This document shows, in pieces, positions 16,631-24,070 of a stretch of 64,000 nt of DNA. A model generated the notes under the pieces. It saw only the letters and a program-made list of their open reading frames with translations. It had not been told where the DNA came from and did no database searches. Position 1 is the first letter of the stretch, and every line of letters starts with the position of its first letter. A program made the translations under genes and the position numbers. The DNA is taken from the NCBI GenBank assembly GCA_016188115.1, contig JACPIK010000002.1:274125-338124 (forward strand), given 5' to 3'. The stretch comes from Candidatus Woesearchaeota archaeon (GTDB lineage Archaea; Nanobdellota; Nanobdellia; Woesearchaeales; GW2011-AR9).

Positions 16631-17719
16631 ATGTACCAGCGTCTCATAAAACCAATTCTATTTCGATCAGATCCCGAAAAGGTACATGATCGGGCAACCA
16701 ATACGGGAATCTTTCTAGGAAAACATGCGTTCTCCAAAAAGATTATCTCTACGTGCTTTGCCTATTCTCATCCTTCACTAGTTCAAAAGATCCACAATAT
16801 TACATTCCAAAATCCTGTTGGCTTAGCCGCAGGTTTTGATAAAAACGCTAATCTGATGGATATTCTTCCCAGTATCGGTTTTGGATTTGAAGAAATTGGT
16901 TCAGTCACCGCAAAACCCTGTGCAGGAAATCCTGCTCCACGTTTGTGGCGTGTTCCTGAACGCAAATCTCTCGTAGTGTATTATGGTCTTAAAAATGAAG
17001 GCTGTCATGCCATTGCCAAAAAAATACACGGACGTACATTCAAATTCCCTTTGGGCATAAGTATTGCAAAAACGAATTGTGCAGAGACGTGTGATGCCCA
17101 AGTGGGAGTAGATGATTACGTAGAAGGCTTTCGTGTTCTTGAACCCTACGCAAATTATCTTACTATTAACATTAGTTGTCCTAATGCCTATGGGGGTCAA
17201 CCTTTTACTGATCCTAACTTACTAGAGATGCTACTTGCTCAACTTGACACAATCCCTACGACTAAGCCAATTTTCATTAAATTCTCACCAGATTTAACTC
17301 TAACGCAAGTAGATGATTTACTCCAAGTTATTAACCAACATCGAATTCATGGTCTTATAATTTCCAATCTGGTCAAAGACAGATCAAAAGCTAATCTCTC
17401 TCCAGAGATTCTTGCAAGAATTGGGCCTGGTGGATTGAGCGGAAAAATTGTCGAACCATTTGCCAACGATATGATTTCCTACATCTACCAAAAAACTAAA
17501 GGGAAATATACTCTTGTTGGTTGTGGTGGCATCTTTAACGCACAGGATGCGTATGAGAAAATCTGTCGAGGTGCAAGTCTTGTTCAACTTATTACGGGCA
17601 TGGTTTATGAAGGTCCAGCACTCATAGGTAAAGTAAACAAAAGTCTCGTAGAATTATTAAAAAAAGATGGTTTTACCAATATTTCTCAAGCAGTAGGGAG
17701 TAAGAATCATCTTTCATAA
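16631..17719 (+). CDS. pyrD: Dihydroorotate dehydrogenase, class-2-like with Cys base
   Basis: 362 residues, the length of quinone-linked class 2 DHODH. It has the N-terminal helical extension, FQNPVGLAAGFDKNA, GFGFEEIGSVT, PRLWRVPE and the late GGLSGK and VGCGGIF phosphate-binding motifs for FMN. The catalytic loop reads INISCPN, with Cys where class 2 enzymes usually have Ser; Cys is typical of class 1. It oxidises dihydroorotate to orotate in pyrimidine synthesis, probably at the membrane face. Its 3' end overlaps the convergent 17707-19200 gene by 13 bp. Confidence 0.88.
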   Translation: MYQRLIKPILFRSDPEKVHDRATNTGIFLGKHAFSKKIISTCFAYSHPSLVQKIHNITFQNPVGLAAGFDKNANLMDILPSIGFGFEEIGSVTAKPCAGNPAPRLWRVPERKSLVVYYGLKNEGCHAIAKKIHGRTFKFPLGISIAKTNCAETCDAQVGVDDYVEGFRVLEPYANYLTINISCPNAYGGQPFTDPNLLEMLLAQLDTIPTTKPIFIKFSPDLTLTQVDDLLQVINQHRIHGLIISNLVKDRSKANLSPEILARIGPGGLSGKIVEPFANDMISYIYQKTKGKYTLVGCGGIFNAQDAYEKICRGASLVQLITGMVYEGPALIGKVNKSLVELLKKDGFTNISQAVGSKNHLS

Positions 17720-19200
17720 AATTTTGCAGCAGAACTAAATCCACTTACTTGTGATGCAGTCTTTCCAGCAAAGACTTCTAGTTTCATTCTTCTATCTTCC
17801 AGCATCTCAACAAGAACAACACCTTTTACTTCTGAACCAGGTTGTGCTTTAAGATCGTGCGCTAAACTCAACCTATCCCAATATTGATTAGAATTCCCAA
17901 TAGTATACTCTGTGGTAACAAGTTCGTATTTCACCAATCCCGATTGAGTATTAACGCTACGTGGTAATGGCGAATTACTTTTTGAACTAAACTGTAATGC
18001 CTCTCCATTAAAACCACCTAATGAAATAATAAAATGGTTTTCATCAAGCATATCTGGTGAGAATGAAACATGCGTTTCCCAATATTCTGGTTGTTTAACT
18101 CCTTGGTACCCATTGGTATTTTCTACAAACCAATTTCCCTGAAGTGTCCCATCAATGTCTTGGTCAATTTTACCGCCATAAGGTTTTACGCTTCGCAGAC
18201 TCTTGGCTTGCAATTGTGTCCGTAATGGTTCAATAAATGATTCTAATGGATCAATCGTATGAATTTTCCATTTTTCACGTTCATAATGTTCTGGAACAAT
18301 AAACCCAGATAATGTAACCTCTTCATCATGAACACTAAAATCGAATGTACTCGCGCGTCCCAATATATCTCCTGCGTTAACAGGAATTGCTGGATACATT
18401 GTATTTCCGGATTGGATTTCTCCAATTTTCTCTTTAATCTGAGGCGAGAGAACTAAAACATGAATATACACTGTAAAGAATGTACATGAATGATGAACAA
18501 CAATCCGGTAATCTTCAATTCCCTCTCCTTTCATACTAAAATAAGTAGGCATACGTCCAATGGATGTAATAACTCCATCAGCAGGGATAAGTACATCTGA
18601 AAGACCTGCTAAAGTCGGTTCAGGTTTCCAGTTTGGTGGATAGAAATAACCATGATCGACAGGTGTAACATGATTGCCAATCATTATACCCATTGGGGTA
18701 AAAAATTCAATGTCTTCTAATCGTCTAGGTGGGAATGTAAACTGGACTGGTCCGGTGCCATCGCAGCCTTTAGATTCTGTGTTATATTGGGCTTGGTTTT
18801 GTTGATTTTGATTAGAATTAGACGGATCATTTTCATTTTGTTGATTCAAAGATGGTTGTTGTGCTAAGACCATCTCATTAAGTCTAGCTTTATGCTCCTC
18901 AATCTGATTAGCAGCTATTTTCCCCTCCATATCGTCGAGCCGTTGGATAAGTTGGTCATAATGCGCTTTTCCAATAGAGCCATCTGGTTTTTCATACCAA
19001 TAATCGATTTCTTTAGCAATCTCATTAAATTGTTGTGTTGCATACTGCTCCCTCTGATTAATATCTGCTTCTCTTGTTTGCTGGTATTGAGTATTCTCTG
19101 CCAAGTCTATATTTTGAAGCAAGAAAACGCCAATTCCACCAACGAGAAATGCCAGGACTATGAATATCACTGCGGTCTTTGTATTCATGTATTTAGCCAT
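17707..19200 (-). CDS. Membrane-anchored protein with degenerate M23/LytM-like domain
   Basis: 497 residues. One N-terminal transmembrane segment (about residues 9-29) is followed by an Asn/Gln-rich low-complexity linker (about 110-140). The centre has the M23-type beta fold: LIPADGVITSIGR, then IVVHHSCTFFTVYIHV, then VNAGDILGRAS and FDFSVHD. These follow the order of the duplicated hybrid motif, but the full zinc-ligand set (HxxxD ... HxH) is not clear, so it may be inactive. Archaea lack murein, so binding to another surface polymer is possible. The last 130 residues form an unknown beta-rich domain. Confidence 0.6.
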   Translation of the reverse strand: MAKYMNTKTAVIFIVLAFLVGGIGVFLLQNIDLAENTQYQQTREADINQREQYATQQFNEIAKEIDYWYEKPDGSIGKAHYDQLIQRLDDMEGKIAANQIEEHKARLNEMVLAQQPSLNQQNENDPSNSNQNQQNQAQYNTESKGCDGTGPVQFTFPPRRLEDIEFFTPMGIMIGNHVTPVDHGYFYPPNWKPEPTLAGLSDVLIPADGVITSIGRMPTYFSMKGEGIEDYRIVVHHSCTFFTVYIHVLVLSPQIKEKIGEIQSGNTMYPAIPVNAGDILGRASTFDFSVHDEEVTLSGFIVPEHYEREKWKIHTIDPLESFIEPLRTQLQAKSLRSVKPYGGKIDQDIDGTLQGNWFVENTNGYQGVKQPEYWETHVSFSPDMLDENHFIISLGGFNGEALQFSSKSNSPLPRSVNTQSGLVKYELVTTEYTIGNSNQYWDRLSLAHDLKAQPGSEVKGVVLVEMLEDRRMKLEVFAGKTASQVSGFSSAAKFYER

Positions 19201-19230
19201 TATTTTAACATATATAAACCTGCTCTTTCA

Positions 19231-19584
19231 TTAAAAATTCTGTACTCCCCTTCTTAAAGCTGCTTTATATCTCTCTGTTTTACATCCTGTCCACAACAGC
19301 TTTTCTAAAGGTTCCATTATTTTACACCAGCCTTTAAATCGATCCTGGTGTTCTTCTACAATGATCTGTGCTTGGTCAGGATGCAATGAGAAGTAAAGGT
19401 CAAACAATTTTCCATAAAATCCTTGTTGGGATGCTAAATTATCTAAAATGATTGCTTTTTCGTCCCTACCTTCTAAGAGTCGATTTGTAACATAAGTGTA
19501 AGCGCATTCAATTGCCTCAACCCCTCTCTTCCCTTCATATTCAAATCTGACAATGTTTAGGTCAACTACTTCTGCTAATGCCAT
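19231..19584 (-). CDS. Hypothetical protein paired with DUF2000 gene
   Basis: 117 residues, not recognised. Mostly helical after an N-terminal strand (VVDLNIVRFEYEGK); no signal peptide, with scattered Cys residues. ATG 19584 is chosen because GGAGGT sits 6-11 nt upstream, inside the last codons of the DUF2000 gene, whose stop is at 19587. GTG 19596 is the alternative. The two genes are clearly co-translated. Confidence 0.6.
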   Translation of the reverse strand: MALAEVVDLNIVRFEYEGKRGVEAIECAYTYVTNRLLEGRDEKAIILDNLASQQGFYGKLFDLYFSLHPDQAQIIVEEHQDRFKGWCKIMEPLEKLLWTGCKTERYKAALRRGVQNF

Positions 19585-19586
19585 TT

Positions 19587-20009
19587 TTACCTCCACAAAG
19601 AAAATTTTTTCGTTAACGTGCTAACAGTTGACCAATCCCCAAACAAACAAATCCCCCAATATTCTAAATCTTCCTCTTTCGTCTGTTGAGTTTTCTCATG
19701 TTGTTCGACATAGGTCTTATCAATCATGGTGTGAATAAAATCAGTATGCTCAATACCTTGCTCACAAACTAATCTCTTTAACATTTTAATCTGAGAAGAA
19801 TTCGCTTTCAACACAATGAATGGAATATCAGATATTGCAGGGTGAACACCTCCACTCGCATCATGATAATCCTGTAATCGCAACTTCTCTTTCTCAACAC
19901 TTCCTCCTATTCCCAACGCCATATGTGCCAATGCATTCATCACTCGTCCTGTCTCAATCTTCTCGTTAAGAACGGCAACTAATTTGTGCTTAAATGGTGT
20001 GAACTCCAT
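19587..20009 (-). CDS. DUF2000-family protein (peptidyl-tRNA-hydrolase-like fold)
   Basis: 140 residues. KLVAVLNEKIETGRVMNAL, then AHMALGIGG, matches the start of the DUF2000 family, and FIVLKANSSQIKML and DFIHTMIDKTYVEQH fit later conserved blocks. DUF2000 proteins have a fold like peptidyl-tRNA hydrolase II, but no activity is proven. A 14-bp palindrome lies 38-51 nt upstream of the ATG. The stop codon lies 3 nt before the start of the next gene. Confidence 0.72.
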   Translation of the reverse strand: MEFTPFKHKLVAVLNEKIETGRVMNALAHMALGIGGSVEKEKLRLQDYHDASGGVHPAISDIPFIVLKANSSQIKMLKRLVCEQGIEHTDFIHTMIDKTYVEQHEKTQQTKEEDLEYWGICLFGDWSTVSTLTKKFSLWR

Positions 20010-20046
20010 AGAGAAGAAAAAACCTAACTAACGTATTAATTTTGAG

Positions 20047-20060
20047 TAGACTATAGTCTA
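20047..20060. promoter_or_regulatory. 14-bp palindromic operator candidate upstream of DUF2000 operon
   Basis: TAGACTATAGTCTA is a perfect palindrome lying 38-51 nt upstream of the DUF2000 ATG and 25 nt beyond the end of the HTH regulator gene. It sits just upstream of the likely promoter of 19231-20009. The neighbouring HTH-10 protein is the obvious candidate to bind it. Confidence 0.45.
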
Positions 20061-20084
20061 TACATTTTTTCCTCTTCTTTTAGT

Positions 20085-20720
20085 CTACTTAGTCATGAAT
20101 TCTTTCATCACTTTTTGTTCGGCCTTGCGTAGATGAGACAAAAAAACAGTTTTAGGCACTTTCAACACCTCACAGATCTCCTGAATAGATTTACCACGCG
20201 GCCATTCGTAATAGCCTAAATGATATGCAGAAGTCAATGCTTCCCGTTGTTTTTGTGTAATAAGGTCAGAAATAACTCTAACGCCAGAGGAGTTTATACT
20301 TACAGGATGATGTGCTTTAAGTTGTTCGTATACTTTAGTAATGTTCTCTTTGTGTGCTGATCCTAATGTCCATATTTCTTTATTTTTCTCAAAGCGAGTT
20401 GACGCAAGAGGAAAGCAATTATTCTCAAAGAACATATCTGAAAACTGCTCCATTATACGATTCTTACGACTTGTAACTCGTAAATGCAACGATTGGTCGT
20501 CTTGTGAAAGCTCTTCTACTTCCACAACATCACGGCGCTTTCTTAAATATTGTACAATCACGGGAAATTCTTTTTGATTACCACGTACTAAAAGGATATG
20601 TGCAACATTACCTTTCACCCATCGACAATCAATCGATGAGAATTCGTATTGTGGAAACTTAGTATGAATCTCTGAACCCCAACAGCCTTCATGGGTAATA
20701 GCGAATTGAACTTTGAACAT
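20085..20720 (-). CDS. HTH-10 (bacterio-opsin activator type) transcription regulator
   Basis: 211 residues. The C-terminal 55 residues are a typical HTH_10 domain: LITQKQREALTSAYHLGYYE, a Pro-Arg-Gly turn, then SIQEICEVLKVPKTVFLSHL and RKAEQKVM. The N-terminal 140 residues are a beta-rich domain with CRWVKGN and VVEVEELS, similar to archaeal regulators whose N-terminus senses an unknown signal. This family is nearly restricted to archaea. The next gene downstream in the same direction (DUF2000) is separated by 75 bp holding a palindrome. Confidence 0.85.
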   Translation of the reverse strand: MFKVQFAITHEGCWGSEIHTKFPQYEFSSIDCRWVKGNVAHILLVRGNQKEFPVIVQYLRKRRDVVEVEELSQDDQSLHLRVTSRKNRIMEQFSDMFFENNCFPLASTRFEKNKEIWTLGSAHKENITKVYEQLKAHHPVSINSSGVRVISDLITQKQREALTSAYHLGYYEWPRGKSIQEICEVLKVPKTVFLSHLRKAEQKVMKEFMTK

Positions 20721-20777
20721 GGAGTGATGATCATTGAGTAGATTATATTTTTTTCTGCTATGTAGATATAAACAAGT

Positions 20778-21527
20778 TCATACAGTAATTCTGATCTTTT
20801 TTTCTGCTGGTCTTATACATTCTCTAATTTTTTCTAAGGTTCTCTCCATAGAAGCAGGATGATGGTCAATCCATTGGATTTCACTAATCTTAGAGGCTTC
20901 TTCAAACCATCGACTAACATACGTTAACGCTTGATTGGTGATTTCATCTTTGACTTCTCCTAGTCCTATCACTCCATCAAGATACTTAATAAGAGGTACT
21001 ATTACAATCGCTTTTTTCATTAAATGAGATTCTCTTAATCCAGCTTCTAGTCCTTGCCTAACTTCTTCTATCAAACCATGCTCTAGTGCTGCGTTTAAGC
21101 GCTTACGTATTTGTGCTTCCAGATCAATAGAAGGATCTAAACGGATACCCAAAATTGATGAATACGATTCATCTCTTGTTTCAATTAAACCTTTAAGATA
21201 TTCTATGCTACCTCCTTCAAAGATAGGTTGTTGTCTGCGAGCTAAGAGATCTTCAACTGTGTCTCTTGCGTAGGTTACATAGTCTGGAATCGAAAGAGGT
21301 TCACTTGCTGCAGGAAGTATTCCATATAATCGTTTGGGTACTAAACATGCTCTTAAATCAGCATACCCTGTACCTAAGGGGAAAGCATCAATCGTAAAAG
21401 TTCTATCCATATTAACAAGAACACTACGTGCAGTTTCTTGAGCGAGCGCTATAGCAACAGCAGATTTTCCCGAAGTAGTTGCTCCTGTAATTATAATTGG
21501 ATTTTGATACATACTACGACATTCCAT
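20778..21527 (-). CDS. MiaA/IPT-like prenyltransferase (P-loop)
   Basis: 249 residues, shorter than bacterial MiaA (about 300). It has the P-loop GATTSGKSAVA, the following VNMDRTFTIDAFPLGTGY (matching the MiaA DxxQ/Y-GLDIGTGK region), a SIPDYVTYARDTVEDLL helix, the FEGGSIEYLKGL motif (VGGTGLYLKAL in MiaA), and later LNAALEHGLIEEV and KYLDGVIGLGEV matching MiaA blocks. MiaA adds a dimethylallyl group to A37 of tRNA; related IPTs modify AMP. Archaea normally lack MiaA. ATG 21527 and ATG 21512 are both possible starts, each with a TATA box 27 nt upstream. Confidence 0.72.
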   Translation of the reverse strand: MECRSMYQNPIIITGATTSGKSAVAIALAQETARSVLVNMDRTFTIDAFPLGTGYADLRACLVPKRLYGILPAASEPLSIPDYVTYARDTVEDLLARRQQPIFEGGSIEYLKGLIETRDESYSSILGIRLDPSIDLEAQIRKRLNAALEHGLIEEVRQGLEAGLRESHLMKKAIVIVPLIKYLDGVIGLGEVKDEITNQALTYVSRWFEEASKISEIQWIDHHPASMERTLEKIRECIRPAEKKIRITV

Positions 21528-21577
21528 CCATTATTTTATAAAATTTACCATTATAAAGGGATAACAAAAAAGAAAGA

Positions 21578-21587
21578 TTTATAAAAA
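21578..21587 (+). promoter_or_regulatory. TATA box before 21603 gene
   Basis: TTTATAAAAA is centred about 21 nt before ATG 21603 and 27 nt before ATG 21609, so the second ATG may be the real leaderless start. Confidence 0.5.
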
Positions 21588-21602
21588 ATTGCTTTAGAAC
21601 TT

Positions 21603-22499
21603 ATGCATATGGCAAGTGAAAGTCGTTCAACAACAGAACTGGTTCAAAGAATAAATGAGAGTCGCGGTTGTCCCCATCTAGCCAAAGCTTCTGGTATGTC
21701 TTCAACCGATCCTGCTAACCTAGATCCTAACGAGCACAAAGCTGAGTACTATCATCTTTTAGGGTGGGCTTTGGATGGTGTTATGGCTCGCGTTGCAGAT
21801 TTAAGAACTAACTTTGAGGATGGATTAGTTATGTATGAGGGTTCTACTGTGGTCTCCGCTCGAGAAGGAGTGCTAGTAAAAGTAGACGCACACGCATCAA
21901 ATTTCTTTCGTGCAACGTACTGGCTTCATGAAGGGGTTCATCGAACGATCGATATTGCTACTCAAGTTTGGGAGCAAAAAGTAATAGAAGATCCTCGTTA
22001 TATTCGTTTAAATCAACTTGTTGATCGCGATCGTAAAGGGGTATTCGGAAATCGAACTGCCCAACAACGCATTTCCGTGGCAGCAAATGAAACAGTAAGA
22101 ATTAGCTGCAGTTTTCAACGATATGCAGAAGTCTTAGTTCGTCAAGCTCAGGGAAGACCTATTAACTCTAGTGAAATGGATGCTATTTATACAAACAGTT
22201 TAACTTCCATAAGCCCTCTTACCCAGCTTCATTTATTTGAAACAGAACTTATCCAAAGGGAGTTAGGGGTAGAATGCTATGGTGGAGACCTCAAAGTATA
22301 TGGGGGAGTAAAACACTTCGAGCTTGGAGCGCGGCCAAGCGTGGAAATAAAAGATTCTCTTGCAGCAGTCTTGGCTCAAACTCCTGGAACATTCCTGGAT
22401 GGAATTGTTGGGTGTCCTGGTCTGAAGTATATTCCTGGAATCTGGCGTTGGTTAGGAGATCTTTCTAGAGAGCATACTTACAAATTATTAGATCGATAA
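21603..22499 (+). CDS. Hypothetical soluble protein
   Basis: 298 residues, no family recognised. No membrane span or signal peptide. A segment ATYWLHEGVHRTIDIATQ contains HEGVH, an HExxH pattern (about residues 109-113) typical of zinc metalloproteases, placed in a helix. A downstream Glu in AANETVRIS could be a third ligand. The rest is mainly helical with a Gly-rich beta region near 215-240. The zinc-protease reading rests on the motif alone. The ATG at 21609 is an alternative start. It is convergent with the PhoU-like gene (6 nt apart). Confidence 0.58.
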   Translation: MHMASESRSTTELVQRINESRGCPHLAKASGMSSTDPANLDPNEHKAEYYHLLGWALDGVMARVADLRTNFEDGLVMYEGSTVVSAREGVLVKVDAHASNFFRATYWLHEGVHRTIDIATQVWEQKVIEDPRYIRLNQLVDRDRKGVFGNRTAQQRISVAANETVRISCSFQRYAEVLVRQAQGRPINSSEMDAIYTNSLTSISPLTQLHLFETELIQRELGVECYGGDLKVYGGVKHFELGARPSVEIKDSLAAVLAQTPGTFLDGIVGCPGLKYIPGIWRWLGDLSREHTYKLLDR

Positions 22500-22505
22500 A
22501 CTGTA

Positions 22506-23333
22506 TCATCTCTTCTCCATCAAATATCCTACAAAGTTATACATCGTCTCAGCCAGCGAATAGGTCAACCCTTCCACAAACGTCTTCGTGCCAATTGCAT
22601 CCCTAAATGATCTCAATGATCGATTTAATCCTTCCAAATCACCTTTAAACGCCAGGGAGGTATAACTCTCAATAGCATCAACAATTAACGAAGCTAATTT
22701 CGCATTCTTTCCTATATATTTTCCGATCTCTGTGATCTTATCACCAATCAGATCAAATGTCAAACATAATGAGAACAGACGATACCCCTCCAAAGAGCGT
22801 TCGTATTTACAAATATATCTTAAGCAATACAAAATGTTTTGGTCAAGTAGTTTTTCCGATGCTCGTAGTTCTACAATAGTTCCTTTTCCTGTAGCAACCA
22901 ACAACAAAAGCCGTCCCTGCTCAAGCAGCATAAAACGAATTCGCTGTAAAATTTTCTCGACATTATCTTCCGGAACCACAATCAGATTACGCAGTACGCT
23001 TTGTGATCCAGTCTGTTTCTCAATAATCATTCCCATTAACTCCTTTGAGATATCAACAATAAGTGCGGCAGAAGAATGGTTAACAACAATCAAATCATGC
23101 CCTTCAATATACACAGAAATTACTTTTTGAAATGCGGCGCTTCTCTCCAGACCACGTAGATCGACTTCAATCTCTCGCACACCAGTCTTACGTGCAGTGC
23201 TAATTGTAATCTGTGTACTTTCTTCATTGATGGACACAGTATCTCCTGCTTTCAACCCTCTTTGTGCCAACCATTTAGCAGGTAATGTAACAGTAAGTGC
23301 GTTGTCTCCTTGCTTAATCAGTTTACGTTCCAT
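22506..23333 (-). CDS. phoU: AbrB-PhoU regulator of phosphate uptake
   Basis: 275 residues. Residues 1-50 form a SpoVT/AbrB swapped-hairpin DNA-binding domain (MERKLIKQGDNALTVTLPAK, then WLAQRGLKAGDTVSI). Residues about 75-275 are PhoU-like helices with E-x3-D type patterns (SLCLTFDLIGDKITEIGKYI). This fusion is the standard archaeal PhoU form and is thought to link DNA binding with control of phosphate transport. No Pst transporter lies nearby. A 30-nt inverted repeat in the divergent gap is a possible binding site. Confidence 0.85.
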   Translation of the reverse strand: MERKLIKQGDNALTVTLPAKWLAQRGLKAGDTVSINEESTQITISTARKTGVREIEVDLRGLERSAAFQKVISVYIEGHDLIVVNHSSAALIVDISKELMGMIIEKQTGSQSVLRNLIVVPEDNVEKILQRIRFMLLEQGRLLLLVATGKGTIVELRASEKLLDQNILYCLRYICKYERSLEGYRLFSLCLTFDLIGDKITEIGKYIGKNAKLASLIVDAIESYTSLAFKGDLEGLNRSLRSFRDAIGTKTFVEGLTYSLAETMYNFVGYLMEKR

Positions 23334-23359
23334 AACACATCAATCATTAACTTATATTA

Positions 23360-23389
23360 CTTATATTCAAAATATCAGTAGAATATAAG
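23360..23389. promoter_or_regulatory. Inverted repeat between AbrB-PhoU gene and divergent gene
   Basis: CTTATATTC (23360-23368) and GAATATAAG (23381-23389) are perfect 9-nt inverted arms with a 12-nt spacer. The left arm and the ACTTATATT just before it also form a direct repeat and contain the TATA element of the minus-strand gene. An AbrB-type dimer could bind here. A second repeat, ACCAAAC-CT-GTTTGGT (23400-23415), lies directly before the plus-strand ATG. Confidence 0.5.
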
Positions 23390-23423
23390 TCTTTCGTAAA
23401 CCAAACCTGTTTGGTGATTAAAC

Positions 23424-23993
23424 ATGACTCAAACCAATTATGTAATAACTGCAGCAACTGGATTTCCTACAATTGATCCACAAGGGGGAAGCTCGTCAGA
23501 TTATATTGTTCATATCCGTAGTTTTCCAGAAGAATACCAACCAACAATTACGTTTCTTACTCAAACTCAAGCAAAGATGGGGGGTGAGTATATGCGTGTT
23601 CAAGATCGAATCTTTGAACAACATCCTCGAAATGGTATTAAACATCTTGATAGTGATCCAGAACGCCTTGCCTTACTTCGACTCTCAAATGATCTTGATG
23701 CTCGTCTTTATGAATTAACTCGTCCAGTTGGACTCTATAACCTCCCCGAGCGTCATGCGAATCGCCGTATGAGAAAAGCTGGCACTCAAACATTAATCGG
23801 TATCACTCTTGACGAACTACCCCTCTGGACACCACTTAACCGCGAACACTTTGCCAAATATGAACCTGAAGATTTTCTTGCAGGATATGGTATTAAATTA
23901 GATGATGAGATCAGAAAACACTTAGAACAAGATTATTTCTTTAAGAGAATTCCTGAATTAGGTCAACTTATCCATAAGATTATTTCAACCTAA
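23424..23993 (+). CDS. Hypothetical protein
   Basis: 189 residues, not recognised. Soluble, mixed alpha/beta, with no signal peptide or membrane span. It has a basic segment (ERHANRRMRKAG) about two thirds along. It is divergent from the AbrB-PhoU gene with a shared palindromic gap and may be under its control. A T-rich stretch follows its stop, before the antiporter gene. Confidence 0.55.
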   Translation: MTQTNYVITAATGFPTIDPQGGSSSDYIVHIRSFPEEYQPTITFLTQTQAKMGGEYMRVQDRIFEQHPRNGIKHLDSDPERLALLRLSNDLDARLYELTRPVGLYNLPERHANRRMRKAGTQTLIGITLDELPLWTPLNREHFAKYEPEDFLAGYGIKLDDEIRKHLEQDYFFKRIPELGQLIHKIIST

Positions 23994-24070
23994 AACCTCT
24001 CTACTCAACCCAAAAAAGGAGATTTTTTAAACTCTTACTCCCATAAAACCATTAAAAAAGAGGTACGCGT

